From Fulvivirga marina (GTDB taxonomy: Bacteria > Bacteroidota > Bacteroidia > Cytophagales > Cyclobacteriaceae), in NCBI RefSeq assembly GCF_016775155.1, contig NZ_JAEUGD010000066.1, forward strand, positions 532,833 through 596,832: a DNA stretch of 64,000 nt, given 5' to 3'. Shown in pieces: positions 45,339 to 53,140 of this stretch (its first letter is position 1; every line of letters begins with the position of its first letter). Position numbers and translations under genes: made by a program. Under the pieces are notes generated by a model that did not search any database, had not been told where the DNA came from, and was given only the letters and a program-made list of their open reading frames with translations.

Positions 45339-46271
45339 TCAACCAAGTTTAAACGTTATAGGTAATACTATTTTAGTTCTTGAATACTGACCTCTATCAA
45401 GCATCGGCTGGAATTTCAACTCTTCAGAAATAAGCTCAAACACTCTTAAAACTTCTGTATCACAACCATACCCTATCCCTTTTAACACCACCGCATCGCA
45501 CATTTTACCGTTCTCATTAATAAAGAACATGATATAAACCTTGCCTTGAATACCTCTACGTCTTGCTGTAGGTGGATACCTCAACTTGCGGGCAATTTTA
45601 GAATAAAATTTTTCAGCCTTTTCCATGAAGTCGTCTGAAGTATGCAATGTACTATACGAAAATAGTTCTTCGGCCTCATTCCAACTTTTACCTTCTATCA
45701 ACGAACCGTATTTATATTCTTCAATATAATACATGGCACCATTCTCATAAAACCCTTCCCACTGACCTTGCTTTAAGTAGCCATCCAGTTCACCTTTTTC
45801 ATTTACCATACCATTTTCGTGATACGAAATGTAACTTCCGGTACCTTTCTGTACAAGCATATTTCCTAAGGAATCCCATGAAGAGGTCACCCTATACTCA
45901 TTATCGTACACCGGCCCCTCTTCCATTATTTGCCCATTTCGGAACCATATTTTTATAGTTGTTGCTATTCCCTGATCAAACAGAGCCTCCTTCCATTTTG
46001 CCCCATTAGCATAGTACTTTATGAAAGCACCTTGTTTCATATCATTTTCATAGCGTCCCTCAGAATACAAAGCCCCTGAAACTCTGTATATTTTCTCAAT
46101 CCATTGGTTTCCATTTTCTTCCGAATTCTGGTAAGTCTTATAATATGATGCTGATTCTTCTTCAGTAGGAAAAAAGTCCTTATCTAAATACTGTACGGCT
46201 TCCTGCTGGCCATAAAGAGAAAGGTTAATAAAGAAAAAAATCGCTAAGAAAAACACTTTCATATGGTCCAT
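45339..46271 (-). CDS. Exported YwqK/MORN-repeat protein with TonB C-terminal domain
   Basis: 310 residues; Met1 or Met4 could be the start, the latter giving a cleaner signal peptide (K-V-F-F-L-A-I-F-F-F, cleavage near L-Y-G-Q). Residues 60-205 are YwqK/MORN-type repeats (Y-Y-A-N-G-A-K, W-F-R-N-G-Q, Y-H-E-N-G-M, F-Y-E-N-G-A), each a beta hairpin. Residues 220-310 resemble the TonB C-terminal domain: Y-P-P-T-A-R-R-R-G-I-Q-G-K-V-Y, then G-I-G-Y-G-C-D-T-E. There is no N-terminal TonB membrane anchor or proline spacer, so it is not a classical TonB. It shares repeat-plus-TonB-C layout with the rhomboid fusion at 32819-34750. The family is often labelled 'antitoxin YwqK', which says little about function here. 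Confidence 0.82.
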   Translation of the reverse strand: MDHMKVFFLAIFFFINLSLYGQQEAVQYLDKDFFPTEEESASYYKTYQNSEENGNQWIEKIYRVSGALYSEGRYENDMKQGAFIKYYANGAKWKEALFDQGIATTIKIWFRNGQIMEEGPVYDNEYRVTSSWDSLGNMLVQKGTGSYISYHENGMVNEKGELDGYLKQGQWEGFYENGAMYYIEEYKYGSLIEGKSWNEAEELFSYSTLHTSDDFMEKAEKFYSKIARKLRYPPTARRRGIQGKVYIMFFINENGKMCDAVVLKGIGYGCDTEVLRVFELISEELKFQPMLDRGQYSRTKIVLPITFKLG

Positions 46272-46313
46272 AATCTGATGAAGGTTTTCGGATGGAATTT
46301 AAATAGAAGGCAT

Positions 46314-46343
46314 AAAAAAAGCTCCCTAGAATTAGGAAGCTTT
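46314..46343 (-). terminator. Terminator of the tRNA operon
   Basis: On the minus strand AAAGCT-T-CCTA/TAGG-G-AGCTTT forms a hairpin with one mismatch and a four-base loop, followed by seven T. It is 7 bases downstream of tRNA-Arg. Confidence 0.75.
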
Positions 46344-46349
46344 CCTTAG

Positions 46350-46423
46350 TGATCCCGCAGGGACTCGAACCCCGAACCTACTGCTTAGAAGGCAGTTGCT
46401 CTATCCAGTTGAGCTACGGAACC
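46350..46423 (-). tRNA. tRNA-Arg (TCT)
   Basis: 74 bases. Acceptor stem GGTTCCG/CGGGATC (two G-T wobbles), discriminator A, anticodon stem CTGCC/GGCAG-type with loop containing TCT, T-arm GGGGTTCGAGTCCC. CCA is not encoded. It is the last of three tRNA genes read in the same direction. Confidence 0.95.
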
Positions 46424-46461
46424 CAATCTAGAAATCTAGACTTTGAATTCTTTAAAATAAG

Positions 46462-46536
46462 TCGGGGCGGCAGGATTCGAACCTGCGACCCCCTGGTCCC
46501 AAACCAGGTACGCTAACCGGACTGCGCTACGCCCCG
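46462..46536 (-). tRNA. tRNA-Pro (TGG)
   Basis: 75 bases. Acceptor stem CGGGGCG/CGCCCCG is perfect, discriminator A, anticodon arm CCTGGTTTGGGACCAGG with anticodon TGG, T-arm GCAGGTTCGAATCCTGC. CCA is not encoded. Confidence 0.96.
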
Positions 46537-46594
46537 AACTTTAATTAAAATCTTACTTTTTTTCCTGATCGTTTATCAGGCACTCTAAAGAGTC

Positions 46595-46685
<91 letters not shown>

Positions 46686-46780
46686 GGATGGTTATTGAAA
46701 CACTCTTTTATGTGTTACAAACATTGATATTACCCATCTTTTTCAGCACTTACCAACGTCACTGTCTCCGAAAGAGAGTG

Positions 46781-46812
46781 CAAATATAAATGAACTCACT
46801 CCACTTAACCAA
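46781..46812 (-). promoter_or_regulatory. Promoter of the tRNA operon
   Basis: On the minus strand TTG (46812-46810), a 21-base spacer and TATATTTG (46788-46781) match the Bacteroidota sigma consensus TTG-N19-23-TAnnTTTG. Transcription would begin near 46775, about 90 bases before tRNA-Ser. Confidence 0.7.
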
Positions 46813-46923
46813 GCCCCTGGAAAAACTTTTTTAAAGAAATTTTCAAACGACAAACTAAATCGTGCATAACGCCGTTTAATTAATGTTTTTAATGTTAAAA
46901 ATTTGTTTTGTGACTAATGGTAT

Positions 46924-46953
46924 TTGAGTCCAAAGACTGCTTTTATATATTTG
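46924..46953 (+). promoter_or_regulatory. Promoter of the vWA (batB-like) gene
   Basis: TTG (46924-46926), a 19-base spacer and TATATTTG (46946-46953) fit the Bacteroidota consensus exactly. The start point would be near 46960, downstream of the first possible ATG at 46924, which fixes the true start codon at 46987. Confidence 0.75.
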
Positions 46954-46986
46954 TCCATTATAGTTTTTAAACTCAACGCTTTTGAT

Positions 46987-47955
46987 ATGAGCTGGCTCTA
47001 TTCCCTTAGTGGATTGGAAATTACATTTATCATACTTTTTATCGTATTTTATTTGCTGTACCTGGCAAGGGTAATCAACATTGCCAAAAAGTTGAGTACC
47101 CCCTACAGTTCCGTATTCATTAAGCTAGGTATCAGGTCTGTCTATTTCGCATTATTCATTATTGCCCTTTTGGGACCCTCCTTTGGGGAATCAAAAAGGG
47201 AGGTTAAGTCTGTCGGTAAAGATATTTTCATTTTAGTTGATCTTTCACAGTCCATGAACGCTAATGATATTCAGCCTACCCGTCTGGAAAAAGTAAAGTT
47301 TGAGTTAAAAAATATTGTGGAAGCCTTCAGCTCTGACCGCATTGGTATTATCATTTTTTCTTCAGAAGCCTTTATGCAGGCACCCCTTACATTTGATCAA
47401 AATGCGCTCAATCTTTTCATTGAAACTTTGAATACAACGTTAGTACCTAATACCGGAACAGACTTTACTCCTCCTATAAGGTTAGCTCTCGAAAAACTAA
47501 ATAGTGAAGACTCCCCTATTACCCAACAAAAATCAAAAGCCATAATCTTGATCAGTGATGGCGAAGATTTTGGAGAAGAAACGGAAGAGGTTGCCAGAGA
47601 AATTGAAGATCAGGGAATTAAACTATTTACCCTTGGGGTTGGAACAGAGCGTGGCAGCAAGATCAGAACGAGCGGAGTTTATAAAAAAGATAGGGGTGGT
47701 AAGGATGTAATCACAAAACTTGACAGCAAAACATTAAGAAAGCTAGCTTCGGAAACAAACGGAAAGTATTTCGAAATTAATGAAACCAACAATGATGTTT
47801 CCCGACTAATCAATACAATAAATAACATTGAGGGAGAGCTTAGAGATTCAAGACAGGTTGATGTTTCAGCCAATAGATATTATTACTTTTTGGGCATAGC
47901 ACTTCTGCTATTGGTTTTAGACCTTCTTACCAGCGTTAAAACAATCAAGATATGA
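46987..47955 (+). CDS. batB: vWA-domain membrane protein, BatA/BatB-like
   Basis: 322 residues from ATG 46987; the longer frame from 46924 would start inside the promoter. Two membrane helices (about 10-30 and 50-70) precede a von Willebrand A domain (residues 80-290) with the metal-ion site D-L-S-Q-S-M-N near 88 and a conserved T-G-T-D. A third helix lies at 300-320 near the C-terminus. This is the layout of the Bacteroides aerotolerance proteins BatA and BatB. The TPR gene that follows (batC-like) overlaps by four bases, which supports the assignment. Only one vWA gene and no BatD/BatE are seen here, so the usual operon is incomplete or split. Expected function is in envelope stress tolerance; the biochemical role is unknown. 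Confidence 0.85.
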   Translation: MSWLYSLSGLEITFIILFIVFYLLYLARVINIAKKLSTPYSSVFIKLGIRSVYFALFIIALLGPSFGESKREVKSVGKDIFILVDLSQSMNANDIQPTRLEKVKFELKNIVEAFSSDRIGIIIFSSEAFMQAPLTFDQNALNLFIETLNTTLVPNTGTDFTPPIRLALEKLNSEDSPITQQKSKAIILISDGEDFGEETEEVAREIEDQGIKLFTLGVGTERGSKIRTSGVYKKDRGGKDVITKLDSKTLRKLASETNGKYFEINETNNDVSRLINTINNIEGELRDSRQVDVSANRYYYFLGIALLLLVLDLLTSVKTIKI

Positions 47956-48839
47956 AGTATTTACTTACCATACTCCTTGTTGTAGCCAGTTCGTGGACCG
48001 ACCTTGACAAAATAGCCAAAGTCAATAAATTAAAAAAGGAAGCTAAGACAGCCTACAACAACGGCAACTATCAAAAAGCATTAGACAACTACCTTTACCT
48101 TGTAGATTCCATGCAGGTAGAAGATGACAACATAATGCTAAATATGGCCAACGCCTACTACAAGCTCAAGGATACCACCAACGCCGTTAATAACTATCAG
48201 TCCGTGGTGGATAGTAAAGACAACATTATACGTTCAGTTGCTCAACAGCAACTGGGCGTAATTGCAAACCGATCAAAAAAATTCAAAGAGGCCCTAGAAC
48301 ACTTTAAAGAAGCCCTAAAAGCTGACCCAGCCAATGAAGAAGCCCGCTATAATTATGAACTTTTGAAAAAAGTATTGAAAGAGCAGGAAGAACAGAACAA
48401 GGATCAGAAAAACCAGGACAAACAAGATCAGGAAAACCAGGATCAACAGAAGAAAGACCAGCAAAAGAAAGATCAACAAAAACAAGAGCAGCAAAAGAAA
48501 GAAGACCAGGAACAGCAGCAAGATCAGGAAAAGGAAGGCAAGGGTGACGAAAAAGAAGATCAGGAGCAACAAGATAAAAAAGACGGGGAAAAGAAAGAGG
48601 ATGGAAAACCTAAAGAGGAGGAAAAACAAAAACCTGAAGATGGAGAGGAATCAGATGAGAAAAATAAAGACAAGCAAGACCAAATGAGTTCTGCGTCTGA
48701 TAAGCTTCAAGAAATGAAAATCTCAGAAGAGAAAGCAAAAATGATACTGGAAGCTCTTAAAAACAAAGAAATTCAGTATTACCAGCAAAACAAAAGAAAG
48801 GCTACCAAACCGCGGGAATCTGACAAACCAGACTGGTAG
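47952..48839 (+). CDS. batC: TPR protein with charged low-complexity tail, BatC-like
   Basis: 295 residues, start overlapping the stop of the vWA gene (ATGA), so probably translationally coupled. A short signal peptide (residues 1-17) is followed by three TPR units (about 25-145; A-Y-N-N-G-N-Y-Q-K-A-L, A-Y-Y-K-L-K-D-T-T-N-A, E-A-L-E-H-F-K-E-A-L). Residues 146-240 are almost entirely Lys, Glu, Gln and Asp, and the end (245-295) is helical. This TPR plus charged linker is typical of BatC, which is thought to work with the vWA proteins in the periplasm. The DNA of the linker is purine-rich and repetitive, which may make it length-variable. A terminator follows. Confidence 0.85.
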   Translation: MKYLLTILLVVASSWTDLDKIAKVNKLKKEAKTAYNNGNYQKALDNYLYLVDSMQVEDDNIMLNMANAYYKLKDTTNAVNNYQSVVDSKDNIIRSVAQQQLGVIANRSKKFKEALEHFKEALKADPANEEARYNYELLKKVLKEQEEQNKDQKNQDKQDQENQDQQKKDQQKKDQQKQEQQKKEDQEQQQDQEKEGKGDEKEDQEQQDKKDGEKKEDGKPKEEEKQKPEDGEESDEKNKDKQDQMSSASDKLQEMKISEEKAKMILEALKNKEIQYYQQNKRKATKPRESDKPDW

Positions 48840-48892
48840 AATATTATGCATGTAGACCTTTTAAACTACATCCTATTTGGTTATTTTTGTCT

Positions 48893-48919
48893 GCCTAACG
48901 AAAGTTAGGCTTTTCTTTT
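48893..48919 (+). terminator. Terminator of the bat operon
   Basis: Stem GCCTAAC/GTTAGGC with a GAAA tetraloop, followed by TTTTCTTTT. It lies 53 bases after the stop of the TPR gene and just before the thiolase gene. Confidence 0.85.
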
Positions 48920-48944
48920 AATCACAAACCCCTAAGATTATATT

Positions 48945-50123
48945 ATGAAAGATGTATATGTCGTAGCGGCCGTAAGGACTCCCATCGGAAGTTTTGGAGG
49001 CAGCCTTTCCAGTCTTACTGCTGTACAGTTAGGTTCAGCAGCCATTAAAGGCGCCTTATCAAAAGCTGGCGTAGATGCTAAAGAAGTTAACGAAGTATAC
49101 TTCGGCAACGTAGTATCAGCCGGACTGGGTCAGGCACCTGCCAGACAGGCAGCCGTTGGCGCAGGAATAGGATACAATGTACCATGTACCACCGTTAATA
49201 AAGTATGCTCATCAGGCATGAAAGCAGTGATGTTGGGCGCTCAGTCGATCATGCTGGGGCAAAACGATGTGGTAATGACAGGTGGTATGGAAAGCATGTC
49301 CAATGCTCCATACTATATGCCTAAAGCCAGATTCGGCTACAAATATGGTCACGGCCAGTTAATTGATGGCCTGATGCACGATGGTCTGTGGGAAGCTTAT
49401 AACCAGTTCGCCATGGGTAACTGCGCTGACAATACTGCCAAAGAGATGAATATCTCAAGAGAGGCGCAGGACGAATATGCCATCAATTCATATAAAAGAT
49501 CTGCAGCAGCCTGGGAAGCCGGTAAATTTGCTGAGGAAATAGTCCCTGTAGAGGTTCCTCAACGAAAAGGAGATCCTTTAGTAATCAACGAAGATGAGGA
49601 ATATAAAAATGTAAGATTTGACAAAATCACAGCTCTGAGACCTGTATTCTCTAAAGAAGGTACTGTAACTGCTGCTAATGCTTCAACTATTAATGACGGT
49701 GCTTCTGCCCTAATATTAATGAGCGAAGAAAAAGTAAAAGAGTTAGGTGTAACGCCTATTGCCAAAATTAGAGGCTTTGCAGATGCAGCACAGGACCCTA
49801 TGTGGTTTACAACAGCCCCCTCTTTAGCTATACCGAAAGCAATGAAAGCAGCAGGTATAGAAAAAGAAGATGTAGATTTTTATGAAATTAATGAAGCTTT
49901 TTCAGCAGTTGCCATTGCCAACAACACCAAACTGGAACTTGACCCTGCAAAGGTTAACGTAAACGGAGGCGCCGTAGCACTAGGTCACCCGCTTGGCTGC
50001 TCTGGAGCCAGGATTATTGCAACTTTGAATAATGTACTTCATCAAAATAATGGCAAAATAGGAGTTGCTGGTATTTGTAATGGTGGAGGTGGTGCCTCTG
50101 CTATTGTTATCGAAAAACTCTAA
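48945..50123 (+). CDS. atoB: Acetyl-CoA C-acetyltransferase (thiolase)
   Basis: 392 residues, the standard length. The enzyme condenses two acetyl-CoA to acetoacetyl-CoA, or cleaves it, in the cytoplasm. Visible catalytic elements are the nucleophile Cys88 in V-C-S-S-G, His in G-H-P-L-G near 348, and the second Cys in G-I-C-N-G-G-G near 378. The pattern N-E-A-F-S-A-V and the N-terminus V-A-A-V-R-T-P-I-G-S-F-G-G are typical. It could take part in fatty acid beta-oxidation together with the fadD gene at 61637, or in ketogenesis or the mevalonate route; the neighbours do not decide. Single gene between two terminators. Confidence 0.95.
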   Translation: MKDVYVVAAVRTPIGSFGGSLSSLTAVQLGSAAIKGALSKAGVDAKEVNEVYFGNVVSAGLGQAPARQAAVGAGIGYNVPCTTVNKVCSSGMKAVMLGAQSIMLGQNDVVMTGGMESMSNAPYYMPKARFGYKYGHGQLIDGLMHDGLWEAYNQFAMGNCADNTAKEMNISREAQDEYAINSYKRSAAAWEAGKFAEEIVPVEVPQRKGDPLVINEDEEYKNVRFDKITALRPVFSKEGTVTAANASTINDGASALILMSEEKVKELGVTPIAKIRGFADAAQDPMWFTTAPSLAIPKAMKAAGIEKEDVDFYEINEAFSAVAIANNTKLELDPAKVNVNGGAVALGHPLGCSGARIIATLNNVLHQNNGKIGVAGICNGGGGASAIVIEKL

Positions 50124-50147
50124 GCCATACCAGATATAATTTTAAGG

Positions 50148-50181
50148 AAAGCCTTACGTTAAAAACGTAAGGCTTTTTTTA
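50148..50181 (+). terminator. Terminator of the thiolase gene
   Basis: Perfect 11-base stem AAAGCCTTACG/CGTAAGGCTTT with a seven-base loop and a following T-run. 24 bases after the stop. Confidence 0.92.
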
Positions 50182-50272
50182 TTGAATACAGCAGGAACTA
50201 ATCTGGCAAAATAATTGCCTCACACCAAGCTTTACAGAGGTTGCCAGCTCTGGCTCCTATCAAATTAATCAT

Positions 50273-50280
50273 TACTTTTG
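50273..50280 (+). promoter_or_regulatory. Candidate -7 box of the YwqK-repeat gene
   Basis: TACTTTTG fits TAnnTTTG and ends four bases before the ATG at 50285, so the mRNA would be almost leaderless. A TTG exists at 50241 but at 29 bases, farther than usual. Confidence 0.4.
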
Positions 50281-50284
50281 CAAC

Positions 50285-51616
50285 ATGAAAAGGTATGTAT
50301 ACTTTATCCTTCTGATTGTTTTTCCTATTTTAAGCTACGCACAGGAAGAGGTTCGCACGTATTATGATCCCGAGGAGAACACCCTTAAGGAAGTCTATTA
50401 TGTAAACAAGAATGAACCTAGTATTATCGAGGGCAAATACCTTAAATACCACCCTAATGGTGACATTGCTGTTGAAGGAACTTTTAAAAACGGCTATAAG
50501 GATGGGATATTTAAAGAATACTACCCGGGCGAAAAGCTACAGAGAACGGTCACCTACAAAGAAGGCAAAAAAGAAGGCCCTGTAAAAATTTATACTGAAA
50601 CGGGCCAACTAGTCCAAACGGCCAGCTTTAGCAACAATGAACTCGCAGACAGCCTATTTACCCACTATTCCGATGGCAGCCTCAAAAGCCGTGGATATTT
50701 CATTAATGGAAAACCTGAGGGTACTTTATTCGAGTACTACCCTAGCGGGAAAATAAAGCGAAAAATCACCTATAAAAATGGTTTTCAAACAGGCATAACG
50801 CAGACTTATTATGCTGATGGAACATTAATGACGGAAGGAAACTATGCCAAAGGTATCCTGAATGGATACTACAGGACATACTTTCCTAACGGACAGCTTG
50901 AAACGGAATCAGAAATGGATCAAGGAGAAAAAACAGGCATTTTCAAAACCCATGACATGGAAGGCCATCTACTACTCAAGGGGATGTATATGAATGGTCA
51001 GCTTCACGGAGAAAATATTGGCTATTACCCTAATGGCAATATGAAACACAACTTCACCTATAATGCAGGAAAAAAGGTAGGTACCGGTTACACGTACTAT
51101 CGCAATGGTAAAGCGAAAATCATGACCGAGCTTAATAAAGACCAGACAGAAGAAAAAATAACACGCTATGACTCACTAGGGCAACTTACCAGTGTAGAAA
51201 ACTATCTCAACGCTAAGCCTCATGGAGAGTGGAAATATTTTCATAGTAACGGAAAGGTAAAACAGATTGAATACTATGATCTGGACAGACTAAACGGGCT
51301 AAAAACTACTTATCATGAAAATGGGAATAAAGCGTCAGAGCAACTTTTCAAATTCTCAATGAAATACGAAACCGGAAAGACCTACTATCCAAACGGTACA
51401 CTGGCCACTGAAACCTCATACCATGCCAATAAAAAACATGGAATATATAAGAGCTATTATGAAAACGGCCAAATTAAGGAAGAAGGGGAATTTGTAAGCA
51501 ACAGAAAAGTTAATGAATGGCAGTTTTATAATGATAAGGGTGAACTTGTAAAAGTCGAAGTCTATAAAAACAATCAACTGATAGATACAAAGACGGCACC
51601 CTTTGATGCAAATTAA
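50285..51616 (+). CDS. Exported YwqK/MORN-repeat protein
   Basis: 443 residues. A signal peptide (Y-F-I-L-L-I-V-F-P-I-L-S-Y-A-Q, residues 1-19) precedes about 16 consecutive repeats of roughly 23 residues, each built around a Y-[YF]-x-[ND]-G-x motif (Y-H-P-N-G-D, Y-Y-P-S-G-K, Y-Y-A-D-G-T, Y-F-P-N-G-Q, Y-Y-R-N-G-K, Y-Y-E-N-G-Q and others). The whole mature protein is therefore a long beta-hairpin solenoid. Unlike the two relatives at 32819 and 45339 it has no TonB-C domain. The family is called toxin-antitoxin system YwqK in databases; nothing in the surroundings suggests a toxin. It may scaffold other envelope components, which is inference. Confidence 0.85.
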   Translation: MKRYVYFILLIVFPILSYAQEEVRTYYDPEENTLKEVYYVNKNEPSIIEGKYLKYHPNGDIAVEGTFKNGYKDGIFKEYYPGEKLQRTVTYKEGKKEGPVKIYTETGQLVQTASFSNNELADSLFTHYSDGSLKSRGYFINGKPEGTLFEYYPSGKIKRKITYKNGFQTGITQTYYADGTLMTEGNYAKGILNGYYRTYFPNGQLETESEMDQGEKTGIFKTHDMEGHLLLKGMYMNGQLHGENIGYYPNGNMKHNFTYNAGKKVGTGYTYYRNGKAKIMTELNKDQTEEKITRYDSLGQLTSVENYLNAKPHGEWKYFHSNGKVKQIEYYDLDRLNGLKTTYHENGNKASEQLFKFSMKYETGKTYYPNGTLATETSYHANKKHGIYKSYYENGQIKEEGEFVSNRKVNEWQFYNDKGELVKVEVYKNNQLIDTKTAPFDAN

Positions 51617-51698
51617 TTGAATTTAAATTATTCTTGGAAAGTGCCTCTTAATGTAACCCCCTGACAAACAACAAGAAAATACCAGAAACAATTAAGCA

Positions 51699-51747
51699 TA
51701 TGAAAGCATAAATAAATCAAATAGTGTTTTTAATATATGCTTTCATA
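51699..51747. repeat. 12-base perfect inverted repeat upstream of purC
   Basis: TATGAAAGCATA at 51699-51710 and its exact complement TATGCTTTCATA at 51736-51747, 25 bases apart. The right arm lies in the spacer directly before the purC -7 box. It could be an operator pair or a hairpin ending the upstream transcript; no U-run follows, so the first is more likely. Confidence 0.55.
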
Positions 51748-51749
51748 GC

Positions 51750-51757
51750 TAAATTTG
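51750..51757 (+). promoter_or_regulatory. Candidate -7 box of purC
   Basis: TAAATTTG fits TAnnTTTG exactly and lies 10 bases before the ATG at 51768. No TTG at the usual spacing; the inverted repeat occupies that part. Confidence 0.5.
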
Positions 51758-51767
51758 CTAGTATCCT

Positions 51768-52703
51768 ATGAATGCATTAAAAGAAACAAATTTCGACTTC
51801 GAAGGCCAGACCAATTTCTATCGCGGTAAAGTGCGAGACATCTATTTTTTTGGTAACAAGATGGCTATGGTAGCCTCAGACAGGATTTCAGCATTTGATG
51901 TAATTCTGCCTCGAGCTATACCCTTTAAAGGGCAGGTATTAAATCAGATTGCAACAAAAAATCTTAACGCAACAAAAGATATATGCCCCAATTGGCTGGA
52001 GCAAACACCTGATCCCAATGTAGCTATAGGAATAACTTGTGAGACCTTTCCTGTAGAAATGGTAATCAGGGGTTATCTTGCCGGACATGCCTGGCGAGAA
52101 TATAGAGATGGCAAAAGGTCAGTCTGTGGTGTGACACTGCCGGAGGGACTGAAAGAAAATGACAAATTACCTGAGCCCATCATTACACCTACTACCAAAG
52201 CACATGAAGGACATGATGAAGACATTTCCCGAGAGGAAATCATTGCTAAAGGACTTGTGTCTGAAAAAGAATATACTCAATTAGAAGACTATACCCGAAA
52301 GCTTTTCCAAAGAGGAAGTGAAATGGCCAATGAAAGAGGATTAATCCTGGTGGATACTAAATATGAGTTTGGAAAACTAGATGGCACCATCTACCTCATT
52401 GATGAAATCCATACGCCTGATTCTTCAAGGTATTTTTATGCAGAGGGTTATAAGCTAAGACAGGAAAAAGGTGAGCCTCAGAAACAACTTTCAAAAGAAT
52501 TCGTTAGACAATGGTTGATATCAAAGGGTTTTCAGGGCAAGGATGGCCAAAAGATCCCCGAAATGACTGACGATGTTGTAAATTCAATTTCTGATAGGTA
52601 TCTTGAACTTTACGAGAAATTCACAGGAGAATCATTTCAAAAGCAAGACTATAATCAAGTAAATGAGAGGATTAAAAATAGTATTGTAAAAGCAATGAGT
52701 TAG
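51768..52703 (+). CDS. purC: Phosphoribosylaminoimidazole-succinocarboxamide synthase
   Basis: 311 residues, the length of the long (yeast-like) SAICAR synthases. It joins CAIR and aspartate with ATP to give SAICAR in purine biosynthesis. Visible motifs: Y-R-G-K-V-R-D-I-Y near residue 18, [33 protein letters not shown] and L-V-D-T-K-Y-E-F-G with the following [10 protein letters not shown]. All are characteristic. It stands apart from other pur genes and is followed after 38 bases by a STAS-domain gene on the same strand. Confidence 0.97.
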   Translation: MNALKETNFDFEGQTNFYRGKVRDIYFFGNKMAMVASDRISAFDVILPRAIPFKGQVLNQIATKNLNATKDICPNWLEQTPDPNVAIGITCETFPVEMVIRGYLAGHAWREYRDGKRSVCGVTLPEGLKENDKLPEPIITPTTKAHEGHDEDISREEIIAKGLVSEKEYTQLEDYTRKLFQRGSEMANERGLILVDTKYEFGKLDGTIYLIDEIHTPDSSRYFYAEGYKLRQEKGEPQKQLSKEFVRQWLISKGFQGKDGQKIPEMTDDVVNSISDRYLELYEKFTGESFQKQDYNQVNERIKNSIVKAMS

Positions 52704-52741
52704 ACCGCGGTTGTTTCCCAGCCGCCTAAAAATAAATAAAA

Positions 52742-53125
52742 ATGAAATATACTATAGATAAACAAGAGAAATACTGTCTTTTAAAACTTCATGAGGAGAA
52801 GTTAGATTCCAATGTTGCTCCCAACCTGAAATCAGAACTTATAACTATTCATGCTGAAGGAGCAAAAAACATTATACTTGATCTTTCAGGAGTAAAATAC
52901 ACTGATTCATCAGGGCTAAGTGCTCTTCTTGTTGGAAACAGAGTAATCCAGGAAAATGGAGGTATTTTTGTTCTTTCCGGGCTTTCTGACCACACCATGA
53001 AATTGATAAAAATATCACAACTTGACAGTGTATTGAATATTCTCCCTACTGTAGAAGAAGCCATTGACGCTGTGTTTATGAATGAATTGGAGAATGACCT
53101 GAAACAGGGTGAGGATGAGAATTGA
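52742..53125 (+). CDS. STAS-domain protein, anti-sigma-factor antagonist-like
   Basis: 127 residues, all STAS domain. The central I-L-D-L-S-G-V followed by T-D-S-S-G-L-S (residues 54-60) is the phosphorylation site of SpoIIAA/RsbV-type antagonists, with Ser56 or Ser57 as the expected acceptor. In such systems the unphosphorylated form binds an anti-sigma kinase. No kinase or sigma factor is near, so the partner is unknown. The last 15 residues are acidic. It lies between purC and the RNase Z gene, with 15 bases to the latter, and is likely co-transcribed with it. Confidence 0.88.
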   Translation: MKYTIDKQEKYCLLKLHEEKLDSNVAPNLKSELITIHAEGAKNIILDLSGVKYTDSSGLSALLVGNRVIQENGGIFVLSGLSDHTMKLIKISQLDSVLNILPTVEEAIDAVFMNELENDLKQGEDEN

Positions 53126-53140
53126 GTAGGTTAAAAAAGC

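Larger units (their letters stand above)
46686..46986. other. Divergent intergenic region between tRNA operon and vWA gene
   Basis: 301 bases with no gene. It contains two well-matched Bacteroidota promoters facing away from each other, described separately: one for the tRNAs on the minus strand and one for the vWA gene on the plus strand. Confidence 0.6.

Noticed and set aside
46924-46986. Longer N-terminus of the vWA protein
   Set aside because: The first ATG overlaps the promoter, and the mRNA would start after it.
48315-48629. 104-residue open frame on the minus strand, extremely Leu/Phe-rich, looking like a membrane protein
   Set aside because: It is the complement of the Lys/Glu/Gln-rich linker of the BatC-like gene; its composition is forced by that gene.
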